From NCBI RefSeq assembly GCF_932526225.1, contig NC_064041.1, forward strand, positions 3,362,699 to 3,426,698: a stretch of 64,000 bases of DNA, written 5' to 3'. The notes under the pieces are model-generated. The model had not been told where the DNA came from, did not search any database, and saw only the letters and a list, made by a program, of their open reading frames with translations. Source of the DNA: Nematostella vectensis. Its lineage: Eukaryota > Cnidaria > Anthozoa > Actiniaria > Edwardsiidae. This document shows, piece by piece, positions 46,350 through 57,024 of the stretch. Position 1 is the stretch's first letter. Each line of letters opens with the position of its first letter. Position numbers and translations under genes: made by a program.

Positions 46350-47611
46350 CTAGTTGAATTCTACTTCTACGAGGACCTCCACTTCATCTGGCTTGAACGT
46401 GACCGTGCTAGCCCATAATGCACAAGGCATGCCGTATGTACAGCCGCGTGGGGCTTGGTACGAAATGACGTTTCCGGTCTTGGAGACTCTATCAGTATTG
46501 AGGTAGATACCCAGGTCCGGTCCGACACCAAATATGGGACCTGCAGCTGACGTACTCGGCTGATGCTCTACAGCCGTCTGTAAATGACACACAACACAAT
46601 TCCTGTACTCGTCAAATAGGAAACATAGCTCTGTCAGGAGCGGATCTAGGGGTTGGCCTAGCGGTCCCCGGCCCCTCCTACTTTCAGATATTTGGCTTAG
46701 AAATAGCAACAAATTTAAGGAAATCTACGGAAGAACAATTAATCGGCCCCCTTTCTTGAAACCCTTGCTTCGGCGCTCCCTTTCTGAAACTCCTAGATGC
46801 ATTATTATAGATGCATTATAAACTCCCTGCTGCATTATTCTGGCATATCGGTGAAAGATTGTATGTGACTAACAAAAGCCTTCCATATTTAGATAGTTTC
46901 CAGGGACATCGTCCAAAACAATAGCTCTTTTAAGTTTCGCATGATTGACCGAATGTAGAAAAAGCTACAGATTCTTTGCCAGATCTTATCGTAAAATGTA
47001 AAAGGAACTACTATTCCAAATATTTTCGAAGCATAGCAGCATTAAAGTTTTATTGTGACGGTTGCAGTGATCTCTAATAGATCGCGGTCCTGCCGCCCAA
47101 ATCTAATTGTCTTTTTGATTCGACACAAATACAATGGGTTTAACCTTGATTCAGACGTCGCACTAAATGAATTATCTAAATAAATATGGATTTGCTTTGG
47201 AACATCAAACGCTCGACTTTTAAATCGCCCAACGCCGTGCATAACACAATTCTGCCGTGCGGAACTTAACTGATTTATTTCGAAACATCCTCCTAACAAT
47301 AAGATTTGGCAAGGCAGGAGCGCGACGTATGAATCAAACAAAAGGAAAGAACATAAGATTTCGATACAAACCCAAACAATTGCATTCACTGAGACAATTT
47401 TTACAAGAAGTGAAATCGACCTAGGGTTTCGAGTGATTTTACCTATACTTATTTGGCAAAGCTTGCTTGTGTAATCTATTGGATCAACCTTTTTCATACA
47501 ACGAACCCATACTTACATTTTGTAACTTGATTGCGGTCTTTTGGGGGTCCAAGCCATTGGTGTTATAGAGTGTAAACAAGAAAGATTTTGACGAGGATCG
47601 ATATCCAGGCA
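46350..47611 (-). CDS. Exons 5-6: C-terminal half of the second TLDc domain
   Basis: Exon 47611-47517 encodes SFLFTLYNTNGLDPQK, matching SFIFSLFNIYGFNPLK of the first TLDc. Exon 46577-46350 encodes GPIFGVGPDLGIYLN and VTFKPDEVEVLVEVEFN before the TAG. Phase 0 at their junction. The first exon is only 95 bp and lies next to the AT-rich intron that contains no other visible gene (46,578-47,516). Confidence 0.8.
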
Positions 47612-50600
47612 CTGAAAAAAAATGAAACAAAAACTCGGTTAAAATCAAATTTTCCTTCTTGTTGATAAAAGGTAATTTATACTCCGCCTACCCTGGATTT
47701 GTTGATGCAAAGTGATAGATGTTATGGTAAAAGTATCTTACAATAGGAAAAGAACCATTTTGGGAGGACCAAGGGCGCTGCGTGAGAATCCTGGGAACCC
47801 CCTTTGTAGGCGGCTCAGGTGTTTCAGACATCGTATGATCACCATCTTACTAGCTTATAGTGTAAACGACAAATAGCTGCCCTAATATAGATCGAGAAAA
47901 TAAATCAACACAAGGGTAAAATACGATACCGGACCGCTCACTTCCAAAGCTCGAAATAGTGAGTTGATTGGTAAAAAGACCATCAAAAACTGGATTTTTA
48001 CTCCCAAGGTTATTGATCGTTACACTTAAACGGCATTTTTTTATTTGTCATTTTATCTAGAATCATTGACTTTGAAAATCTACTTCAAACTCCCTGTGTT
48101 TTGACAATTTCCCGCCATAATGATTTTAACTAACTTACCATGGTACATCAGTGTATAACTTACCGTTAGTCCATGGTACATCAGTGTATAACTTACCGTT
48201 AGTCCATGGTACATCAGTGTAGAACTTATCGTCAGTCCATGGTCATCAGTTTATAACTTACCGTTAGTCCATGGTACATCAGTGTATAACTTACCGTTAG
48301 TCCATGGTCATCAGTGTATAACTTACCGTTAGTCCATGATTCATCAGTGTATAACTTACCGTTAGTCCATGATTCATCAGTGTATAACTAACCGTTAGTC
48401 CATGATTCATCAGTGTATAACTGACCGTTTGTCTATGATTCATCAGTGTATAACTAACCGTTAGTTCATGGTACATCAGTAATTAACTTACCGTTTGTCC
48501 ATGGTACATCAGTGTATAACTAACCGTTAGTCCATGAATCATCATTTAATAACTTACCGTTAGTTCATGGTACATCAGTGTATGACTTACCGTTATTCCA
48601 TGGTACATCAGTGTATAACTTACCGTTAGTCCATGGTACATCAGTGTATAACTTACCGTTAGTCCATGGTACATCAGTGTATAACTTATCGTCAGTCCAT
48701 GGTCATCAGTTTATAACTTACCGTTAGTCCATGGTACATCAGTGTATAACTTACCGTTAGTCCATGGTCATCAGTGTATAACTTACCGTTAGTCCATGAT
48801 TCATCAGTGTATAACTTACCGTTAGTCCATGATTCATCAGTGTATAACTGACCGTTTGTCTATGATTCATCAGTGTATAACTAACCGTTAGTTCATGGTA
48901 CATCAGTAATTAACTTACCGTTTGTCCATGGTACATCAGTGTATAACTAACCGTTAGTCCATGAATCATCATTTAATAACTTACCGTTAGTTCATGGTAC
49001 ATCAGTGTATGACTTACCGTTATTCCATGGTACATCAGTGTATAACTTACCGTTAGTTCATGGTACATCAGTAATTAACTCACCGTTAGTCCATGGTACA
49101 TCAGTATATCCACCAAACACCATCTTGCCAACTCGCACAATAGTGACTGACGGTCCTCCCCCGTTACATCCAGAGCTTAAACGGCATTTTTTTTTATTTG
49201 TCATTTTATCTAGAATCATTGACTTTGAAAATCTACTTCAAACTCCCGGTCTTTACCGTTAGTTCATGGTCCATCTGTGTATAACTCACCGTTAGTCCAT
49301 GGTACATCCGTGTATAACTTACCGTTAGTTTATGGTACATCAGTAGTTAACTCACCGTTAGTCCATGGTACATCAGTGTATACTTTACCGTTAGTTCATG
49401 GTCCATCTGTGTATAACTTACCGTTAGTCCATGGTACATCAGTGTATAACTTACCGTTAGTTTATGGTACATCAGTAGTTAACTCACCGTTAGTCCATGG
49501 TACATCAGTGTATACTTTACCGTTAGTTCATGGTCCATCTGTGTATAACTTACCGTTAGTCCATGGTACATCAGTGTATACTTTACCGTTTGTCCATGGT
49601 ACATCAGTGTATCCACCAAACACCATCTTGCCAACTCGCACAATAGTGACTGACGGTCCTCTCCCGTTACATCCAGAGCGGAATGACGCAGAACTCCATC
49701 CATCTGTGGTCGCCCGCCAACACTTGAGCCATCGGCTTGTGCTTGAGGTTTTGACTGAATCTAGGTATTCTAGCAAAGCCTGGGCATACACATCACGTTC
49801 GTTTTTTAGGATTGAGGAATCCAACCGCGGTGGAAGCTGGTAAAAGACTTCAAGATCATCCAAGTTGAATAGGTAAACCCCGGTATAGAATTTGCAGCAG
49901 GTTCCACATACCTCAGCATAAGAGTATGTGCATGTGGGTGGCAAATCATATATCGAAGGTGACGCAAAGGACTTATCCTTTGTCCCGAGAGAGAATATTA
50001 GGTCGCTTCCAAACACAGGGCCGTAACCAGGTTCAGCTCCTAGTATTCCACCAAAATTCGAATAAGCCAATGGGTTAACAGACTTGTTAAGAGATAGCTT
50101 GAGAGGATTGAAACCGTAGATATTGAACAAAGAGAAGATGAAAGAGTGGTTGGATTTGATCCATTTACCCTCTGTGTAAAAAAAACATTCGATTAGTACT
50201 CTTTTTATTATGCAATTTTCATTCTTTAGAAAGTCGCCCTTCAAACATAAAAAATCGATGTTCAAAATGTTAAAGCTATTTGCTAGGGCGAACTTCATTC
50301 ACGATGTGATTTTGGAAGATGAAAAAAATACTTCTTATTTAGTCATCGAAGAAAACGTGCGAGTTTCATACCTCCCCATGGCTTGTCCGAATAGCCTCCA
50401 AAGATATATTTGCCGACACGGGCGATTGTTATGGTTACAGATTTTTTGTCGCATCCAGAGTGAAAGGCAGTATCATTCATTCCGTCTCTTTCAAGCCAGA
50501 AACACTTCTTCCAGCCGCTAGCACTTTCATTTTTTTGGTCACTATTTGTTTTGACGAAGCCAATCAATGCCTCGAAATAGCTTGTGTTGCCATGATTCTC

Positions 50601-53600
50601 AAAAATGGAGGAGCTGAGGACGTCCAAGAAGGTTGGGATTTCTAGAGAGAGAAGCGAATATGAAATTAGCAGACACAACTGGCAGACATGCAAAGTCGAA
50701 CATGTAGTAGGATAGAAAGCGGGACAGACAGTAACGGACAGACAGTAATGGATATTAACGAACCGACAGTACCGGACAAGCAGTACAGAAAGTAACAGAC
50801 AAAAAGTAATGGACAGAAAGTAACGGACAGACATGCAGTAACAGACAAAAACAGACAGAAAGTACTGACAGACAGACAGTAAATGATTAGCTGTAACGGA
50901 CGGAAAGACAGTAACGAATACAGTAAGAGATAGGTAGTAATGGACAAACAGTAACGGACAGCAGTAACGGAAAGACAGTAATAGTCAAACAGTGATGGAC
51001 AGACAGTAACTGGCAGACAGTAACGAACATACAGTAAGAGATAGGCAGTAATGGACAAACAGTAACCGACGGCAGTAACGGAAAGACAGTAATAGTCAAA
51101 CAGTGATTGACAAACAGTGATGGACAGACAGTAACGGACAAACAGTAACAGAAAGTAATGGACAGACAGTAAAAGACGGTAATGGACAGACAGTCAGTAC
51201 CTTTTGAGCAAGTTTTTTCCTTCCATCCCGGCACACACTCGCATTTGAAGTCTTGTCTGTCGTATAGAGACACACAGCTGCCGTTATTCTTGCATGGAAG
51301 TGACTCGCAGCTCGACTGTGGGGGGATATCAACAACATAGTTATAGTGGAATGACCCTTATTCAAGAGAGCATAAGATAAGAGAGGGACACTTTGGTATT
51401 ACCCGCGCGCCATGTCGCGTCCGAATCCGGCTATTTTTAGTAACCACCTCCCAACCACTGCGCGTGAGGATTTGCTCCTTTTATTTTGTCCTACTCCCCC
51501 GCGGGTTGCGTGTTGTTGTTTTGCCAACTCGATAGGAATGAAAAGAGATCATGTAAAATAACTCGGAAGAAGAAAACAGGTCTAACTTAAGTTACCAAGA
51601 TTGGCAAATATACTCACAGAAAGCTAAATCCCTGAATAGTTTGACTGTTTTGTTTGTCTGAGCGGTCAAATTAGAAAGAAAAAAACGACGAGAGATAAAA
51701 TGGATGTGATACTGCGTTTGATTCAAATCCCGACACCAGCTTGTATAATAACAACATAATAATATAATAATAACAACATCATAGAAATACAGTAATATCT
51801 CCCTCTTTATTTCCTCACTTTTACAAAAGCTCCGATACTTCAGCTTGCTGGCTTTGATCATCACAAAAATGCATTCCCTCGCTACAAGGATAACTTTTAT
51901 GAAATGTATTTTTCTTGGGTTCCTTCTCAATTCACAGGAATACTCACAAAAATCAATGTTATATCTAATGTCTAACTTACAGATTTCGTTTGACCATTAG
52001 GAAGATAATGAATGTTGAGAAACCAGGAAAAAGCAGCAAGTTAGAGCAAAATCGGTGATTGAAGCACGAGGTTTTCCGCTCTTGATTTTGAATGAAGTCT
52101 CGTTTGGGAAATCTTGCAATCCTCCTTCTAACAAGATGTAAATGCCAAAGCGCGGGGGTAGGGTGAGTAAAAATGCTCACGCGCAGTGGTTGGGTGGTGG
52201 TTACTAAAAATAGCCGGATTCGGACGCGACACGGCGCGCGGGTAATACCAAAGTGTCCCTCTCTTATCTTATGCTCTCTTGCCCTTATTCTATTTTGCGG
52301 AAGTGTTATAGAAGTTGAGCGTGTAGGGTGTAACTGCGCACTTTGAAATAAAACAACAAATGACACATTGCAATCTGATGCACAACACTATCTTAGCGCA
52401 CTTAGTAAGAAAGCTAGAATTTCCGTTTTAGCGAAGCTTGTCTTCAATAAATTTCATGTGAATTTTATTTTAACTAAAGCACCATATTTAGTGATTTGTA
52501 AAAAAAATTACTGGTATATATTCTATCTTGCTATAAATACTGTTAACCAAATAGTTAATTTAAGGTATCTGAAGAGCTGTATAGGACTTAGGGACAATAG
52601 GTCCAAAACGTCAAAATTCCTAGCGTCAAAGTTCTTGGTCAGGTATTACAAAAAAGGGACCGGTATTATAAAGTGTGTCAGAAATAACAAAGTGCGTTAG
52701 GTATTATAAAGCGCGTCAGAAATTACAAAGTGCTTCAGGTATTACAAAGTGCTTCAGGTATTATAAAGCGCGTCAGGTATTCTAAAGTGCGTCAAGTATT
52801 ATAAAGTGCGTAAGGTATTACAAAGTGCGTCAGGTATTACAAAGTGCGTCAGGTATTATAAGGTACGTCAGGTATGAGAAAGTGCGTCAGGTATTATAAA
52901 GTGCGTCAGGTATTACAAAGTGCTTCAGGAATTATAAAGTGCGTCAGGTATTATAAGGTACGTCAGGTATGAGAAAGTGCGTCAGGTATTATAAAGTGCG
53001 TCAAGTATTATAAAGTCCGTCAGGTAGTACAAAGTGCTTCAGGTATTACAAAGCGCGTCAGGTATTTTAAAGTGCGTCAGGTATAACAAAGTGCGTCAGG
53101 TATTACATAGTGCGTCAGGTATTATAAAGTGCGTCATGTATTATAAAGTGCGTCAAGTATTATAAAGTGCGTCAAGTATTATAAAGTGCGTCAGGTATTA
53201 CAAAGTGCGTCAAGTATTAGAAAGTGCGTCAGGTATTACAAAGAGCGCGTCAGGTATTATAAAGTGCGTCAGGTATTAGAAAGTGCGTCAGGTATTACAA
53301 AGTGCGTGATGGAATAATAAAGTGCGTCAAACATTACAAAATGGTATGGTGATACTAGGAGTACCATACGTAAGAAAAAATGTTATAAGAAAATCTAAAT
53401 TGTTATGACGAATTCAAGCTTGAGTGCAATCTCGAAAAACATTACCTTTGCGATGCTGAAGTGCTTTATCCCTGTCTTGTTCTGTACGTGTCTCTTTGAG
53501 TAAAATTTGTCAATGGAGAGAAGCTGGCAGGCTGGTCCTCCACCCTTTGTGATAGCTGTATGATTGACATTGATGGACACACACCAAGGTGTTCGGACAC

Positions 53601-53808
53601 ATGCATACAGACATCCATCTTCGTCAACAGCGCGCTTCTCTTGGGGACGGTCTTTCGGAGGAGAAACAAGTAGATTGTCGTGGGTGACGAAAGAGAGCCC
53701 GGTGAACGAGCTATAGAAGCTTCGTCGTGACTCTACTGTAATCAGAGTGATGAGCAACAAGGCAAATGCTAACGCCAGCGCATGGGTGCGCCAGATTTGG
53801 ATCTCCAT
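46350..53808 (-). CDS. Secreted PAN-EGF-TLDc-TLDc protein, complete six-exon gene (551 aa)
   Basis: Exons in transcript order: 53808-53446, 51315-51201, 50641-50372, 50171-49587, 47611-47517, 46577-46350. All borders are GT/AG, every junction is phase-consistent and the sum is 552 codons including the stop. Residues 1-27 form a signal peptide (ALALAFALLLITLITVES). A PAN/apple-type module (~28-121) is followed by one EGF domain (~122-160) and two TLDc domains (~165-360 and ~365-551). Start at ATG 53808. Extracellular TLDc proteins with PAN and EGF modules are, from memory, common in cnidarians; their biochemical role is not settled. The fifth and sixth exons finish the second TLDc domain. Confidence 0.85.
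47925..48125 (-). repeat. Second copy of the ~200-bp dispersed repeat (inverted)
   Basis: Reverse complement of 44,753-44,948, including GGCGGGAAATTGTCAAAACA at its outer end and CGATACCGGACCGCTCACTT at its inner end. It abuts the 33-bp array. A third, partial copy (48,025-48,094) occurs at 49,176-49,246. Confidence 0.8.
48130..49600 (-). repeat. 33-bp minisatellite made of the exon-4 end plus its donor
   Basis: On the coding strand each unit reads TACCATGGACTAACGGTAAG then TTATACACTGATG. It contains the end of exon 4 (GTACCATGGACAAACG) and the donor GTAAGT or GTAAAG. About 40 units precede and follow a small insertion at 49,082-49,252. Being 33 bp (11 codons), the units stay in the exon's frame (YTDVPWTNGK) until a unit carries a stop (CCATGA). 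Blocks around 48,220 and 48,680 show a ~460-bp higher-order repeat. Confidence 0.92.
49082..49252 (-). pseudogene. Partial duplicate of exon 4 fused to a dispersed-repeat fragment
   Basis: Positions 49,082-49,176 repeat the end of exon 4 (49,585-49,679) 503 bases away with a few differences. The exon copy stops abruptly at CCAGAGC and joins a fragment of the dispersed repeat (matching 48,025-48,094). After that the 33-bp array resumes. It keeps a donor but no acceptor is evident. Confidence 0.8.
49587..50641 (-). CDS. Exons 3-4: first TLDc domain and start of the second
   Basis: Exon 50641-50372 encodes KKCFWLERDGMNDTAFHSGC and VTITIARVGKYIFGGYSDKPW, the N-terminal half of a TLDc domain. Exon 50171-49587 completes it (SFIFSLFNIYGFNP, then DLEVFYQL) and begins the second with KCWRATTDGWSSASFRSGC and VTIVRVGKMVFGGYTDVPW. 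The two halves are clearly related, so the second TLDc arose by duplication. The donor at 49587 (AACG|GTAAAG) is followed by an array that repeats this exon end. Confidence 0.85.
50700..51200 (-). repeat. Short-period minisatellite starting at the donor of exon 2
   Basis: On the coding strand the intron begins GTACTGACTGTCTGTCCATT and continues as variants of TTACTGTCTGTCCATTAC for about 500 bases. The first repeat overlaps the donor. Confidence 0.8.
51201..51315 (-). CDS. Exon 2: EGF domain
   Basis: One six-Cys EGF domain reading SSCESLPCKNNGSCVSLY and then CECVPGWKEKTCSK. Acceptor CCCACAG ends at 51316; the donor is AAAAG|GTACTGACTG, and the following intron starts with tandem repeats. Confidence 0.85.
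51363..52281. mobile_element. Non-autonomous hAT-like DNA transposon
   Basis: Long terminal inverted repeats begin CAAGAGAGCATAAGATAAGA at the left and end with its complement at the right; similarity extends through GGTATTACCCGCGCG and the GTCGCGTCCGAATCCGGCTA region to about 100 bases. An 8-bp target duplication CCCTTATT flanks both sides (51,355-51,362 and 52,282-52,289). The CA-G start and 8-bp duplication are hAT hallmarks. No transposase frame is present inside. It lies in intron 1 of the PAN-EGF-TLDc gene. Confidence 0.8.
52660..53335. repeat. 19-bp minisatellite in intron 1
   Basis: About 35 units of the type GTGCGTCAGGTATTATAAA (or ATTACAAA) lie 105 bases downstream of the exon-1 donor on the coding strand. 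Variants alternate in blocks. The stretch 52,290-52,660 has no recognisable feature. Confidence 0.9.
53446..53808 (-). CDS. Exon 1: signal peptide and PAN/apple-type module
   Basis: The 121 codons open with a basic residue-poor leader and a long Leu/Ala core ending near VESRR, a good secretion signal. The rest has CLYACVRTPWCVSINVN and ACQLLSIDKF, the Cys pattern of the PAN/apple fold. It ends at GCAAAG|GTAATG in phase 0. Confidence 0.8.
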
Positions 53809-55445
53809 TCTAGTGATCCCACCTTGTTCAAACTAAACGAGATACTTCCCCAAGAAGTACCTTTAATAATATCTTAATGTTAGGATGATAAATTATTTAA
53901 AACAATCAAAGGGAAATTTTGGTTAAATTAACGCGGAACGAGTATTGATTGGTTTTAAAAAGACATTTTTCTGCTAGCCCCGATTCTCCTGGTGTTATTG
54001 TTTTGGTATCCAAAGACAAACTATGCAAGCTATGCATAATATACAATGTTATGCATTTAAATTTTATTCGAATTTTATTCGAATAAGGTTTTATGACTTT
54101 CTATGCATATGGCAATATGGCAAGTCATAATTTGTGAAATTATTTGAAGTAAATGTATCTTTTAATGTAATTATCGTTAAGATAAAAAAACTAAAATGAT
54201 TACTATTCACACACCATTCTTACCCGGCGTTGAGCTTTAAAATGGCTGAAGATGTTGATTACCGCTTTTTCATTACCGTTTTTTTCCCGTTATCTTTCGG
54301 GTTGTCTCGCGACGTTTTTCTCCTGGTGCTGGTTTCTTAGCCTTTATCAGTCTTTGCTCAGTCAACTTCTTTTGTAATATATGTACATTTTTCCCGGAAC
54401 ATATAAAATGTAGAAATTGGTGAGCGGGGATGGTGTTTTGAAGAGGTTATTAGCTGACACCTCTCCCTGAAATTTGAAGTTATCTCTGCTTGCACGCGTA
54501 GTGTAAACTCTGCCTTAGATGTACACTATGCGTTCAGGGCTGCTATTCGCGATTCATAGAATCCACTTTGATGCAAGGGTATGTGTTATCGCATCAGCAA
54601 CTATCTGAGAAAACAAATAAAAACCTGAAAAGAATTCAAAAGAAAATCATATAATCGAGGAAACCTACCGAGACAGGTGGGATCATATAATTTTGAAGAT
54701 TCTTCATTGTTTTTTAGCTGACCGGTTGAATTTACGAGTCAAAAACACCAACAAATCGCCGATTTTTTCGACAAATACCCATCACGTGCTTATTTTCACG
54801 CTACAACCATTTATTTGATTTAAACAGAACTTACACAGTCTACTAATGTCATCGAGTACTTCTCCCTTGCAAATTTTTTTGTTAAACAAGTAACTCTTCC
54901 TTTGAGATGGTCCCTCTAAAATAGCTTCCTTACTGCCAAATGCAGTGCCTACACGGTAATTCAGATAAGTAATTTATTTGCAACGTTTTATTTGAATATA
55001 AGTAACAATCCAGTAGAATACATTAATAATCATGCTTTGGAAATCTATAGTGATATACTACAAATAAATATTTTTGGAAATATTAAAATTGCACCTAATC
55101 ATTCGATTATGGATATTTGTAGAAATATTCTACATTCTATTTTACATTCTACTATTTACTAAAATTCTTATAGGATAGAAAACATACAAAAGTTGTTAAA
55201 TCAATAAGAACCATAACTAACCATTTAAAGATTGCCAATCACACCGCCATTTTATGCTCCCGTATAATGCGTAGTCACACAAAGCATCCATTTCCATCGG
55301 CTAATACAAGCGAGTAACCAAGATATTTTATCGTCAATACCATACCAGACTTCATTCCTAGATTGGTATTTTGAAGTTTTCTTGCGAATAGACCTTTGAC
55401 ATTTTAATGATAAACAAAACAAAGGAGTGTTGTTGGTCGACATTG
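53809..55445. other. AT-rich intergenic region upstream of the PAN-EGF-TLDc gene
   Basis: No supported gene. Short open frames here lack splice context and domains. The region must contain the promoter of the minus-strand gene starting at 53,808, but no convincing TATA or initiator could be chosen in such AT-rich sequence. Confidence 0.5.
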
Positions 55446-55449
55446 TTAA

Positions 55450-56593
55450 GGTAATTCCCTTGAATTGCACTGCGCGCCCCTTCTGCGCATAGTGACGCGC
55501 CCTGTTTGTACGGATTTTCTCGGTAAACGACGTGTCCGCGAAAAAACTATTGTCGCGCCGCAATTTTCACTACATGTACAAACTATATATCAAATAAAAG
55601 ATAATAGATTGAGTTATCTCCTCCAAGTTTTATTTTTGCAATAGCTAATTCCGTGTTTAAATTTTGAGGCCTTAAACTCAAAAGTACGGAGTTTACTCTA
55701 GAGCGTAATCCACCTTCGCTTTATTGCACATGCACTTGCACGTAATTGCATCTCAATGACAGATAGATAATCTACCAAATTGTGTGAGGACTTTTTGTTA
55801 TTTGACACTGTCAACAAAATATCACGAATCAGAAGAAGTTGGAACTCTCATTTCTGGCGAAATTTGGGCACGAAAAGTGCCATTGAAGCAAGCTTCAGTC
55901 GAAAATTCCTCACACACTTTATGACATGGCATAATTATCTATCAGATCCCGAAAATTTGAAGGCGATATCCTAAAACCGGTCGCGGGGTTACGCCCGACA
56001 AGCTCGAGTTCTCGCCTCAAATTAATACGCTAGAAAAGTCAAAGATTTGGCGTGAATTCACGGTCAACAGGTCACGGGAAACAGCAAAGGGCCATTTTAG
56101 CCGTCTTAGAATGCGATTTATGGAATTTTTTTTTTTGCAAAAAATAAAATTTAAGAACTATTGATACAGGTTTTGCAAAAAGCACAAAAACAAACAGTGG
56201 TGTCAAATTTACCTTTACCAAGTTGTACAAGAAAATAATAAAAAGCAAAAGGCGTGCGTTCTTTACTTAACATTGCTTTGATAGAAAAAAGTCGGTTACC
56301 GCCATTTTTTTTTTGCTCAAATAGTTAAATATACACGAAAAAATGATATATTAAAAGCCGTAGAAATACTTCAAAATGGCGTTTTTTACCGTATAAATAG
56401 TGGCGAAAACAGTGTCTTTTAGTGCGATCTCTTAAAATGTGATTTGTTTTGAACGTTAGCTACTACGGGTTATTGTTTGGGAGATCAGATTTTGTCAACT
56501 CGACAAACAGAACTTAATTTTCTAAAGACTTCAATATCGTTTTTGCAAGTTTTAAAAAATTCTGGGTAGTGGACCTATTTCAAGGGAATTACC
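55450..56593. mobile_element. Non-autonomous TTAA-type DNA transposon
   Basis: A perfect 15-bp inverted repeat GGTAATTCCCTTGAA (55,450-55,464) matches TTCAAGGGAATTACC (56,579-56,593), and both ends abut TTAA (55,446-55,449 and 56,594-56,597). TTAA target duplication is used by the piggyBac and Kolobok groups; the family cannot be fixed from these termini alone. The interior has no long frame and is AT-rich with a GC-rich patch at 55,470-55,520. Confidence 0.7.
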
Positions 56594-56622
56594 TTAAACG
56601 GACATAGGGACTGTGGCTTGTG

Positions 56623-56628
56623 TTTATT
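56623..56628 (-). terminator. Candidate polyadenylation signal of the coiled-coil gene
   Basis: AATAAA on the minus strand, about 190 bases after the stop at 56,818 and just outside the TTAA element. Tentative. Confidence 0.3.
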
Positions 56629-56817
56629 TCATTTTTTATGGGAGTTTCAAAACAGGCATCCAAGAAGATCTATTTTATGTAATGCCCTCCGATGGACACA
56701 AATGCTTCAAATAATTATTTTTTTATCTATAAAATGTGCATGGTGGATTTGGATATAGTAATCTAATCGCCGGATTATTAGATGCAGCTTCTAATTAATC
56801 AGAGTGACAATAGTTTA

Positions 56818-57024
56818 CTAGGTTAAGTCTCTTAGGGACTCATCACGTGATAAAAACCCATCACGTGACTCGGAACCCAGGGTATTGTATTGGAAATGTG
56901 ACGTCATGGTGTAACATCCGTCGCCATTGGTTGCCCCTCTCACGTGATGCCGAGGTGAGCATCCCTTCATATCCTCCGTCAATTGTCCAATCAGGTTTTG
57001 CATATCAGAAGTCTGTTTGCGCAG
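56818..57024 (-). CDS. Terminal exon of the coiled-coil gene
   Basis: The acceptor ATTGACAG is followed in phase 0 by LRKQTSDMQNLIGQLTEDM, which continues the heptad pattern of the previous exon, then a polar tail ending at TAG (56,818-56,820). Sixty-eight codons plus stop. Confidence 0.65.
   Translation of the reverse strand: MRKQTSDMQNLIGQLTEDMKGCSPRHHVRGATNGDGCYTMTSHFQYNTLGSESRDGFLSRDESLRDLT

Noticed and set aside
44753-48125. Inverted repeats as termini of one large DNA transposon
   Set aside because: The interval holds the in-phase last exons of a host gene and no transposase or target duplication was found.
52368-52700. 110-codon plus-strand frame
   Set aside because: Low-complexity AT-rich intron sequence running into a minisatellite; no domain or splice support.
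52660-53335. 19-bp array as another donor-anchored repeat
   Set aside because: It starts about 105 bases after the donor and the resemblance of its unit to the donor is weak, so I did not count it in the junction pattern.
55252-55563. 103-codon minus-strand frame
   Set aside because: Overlaps the end of the TTAA element, has no domain and no splice context.
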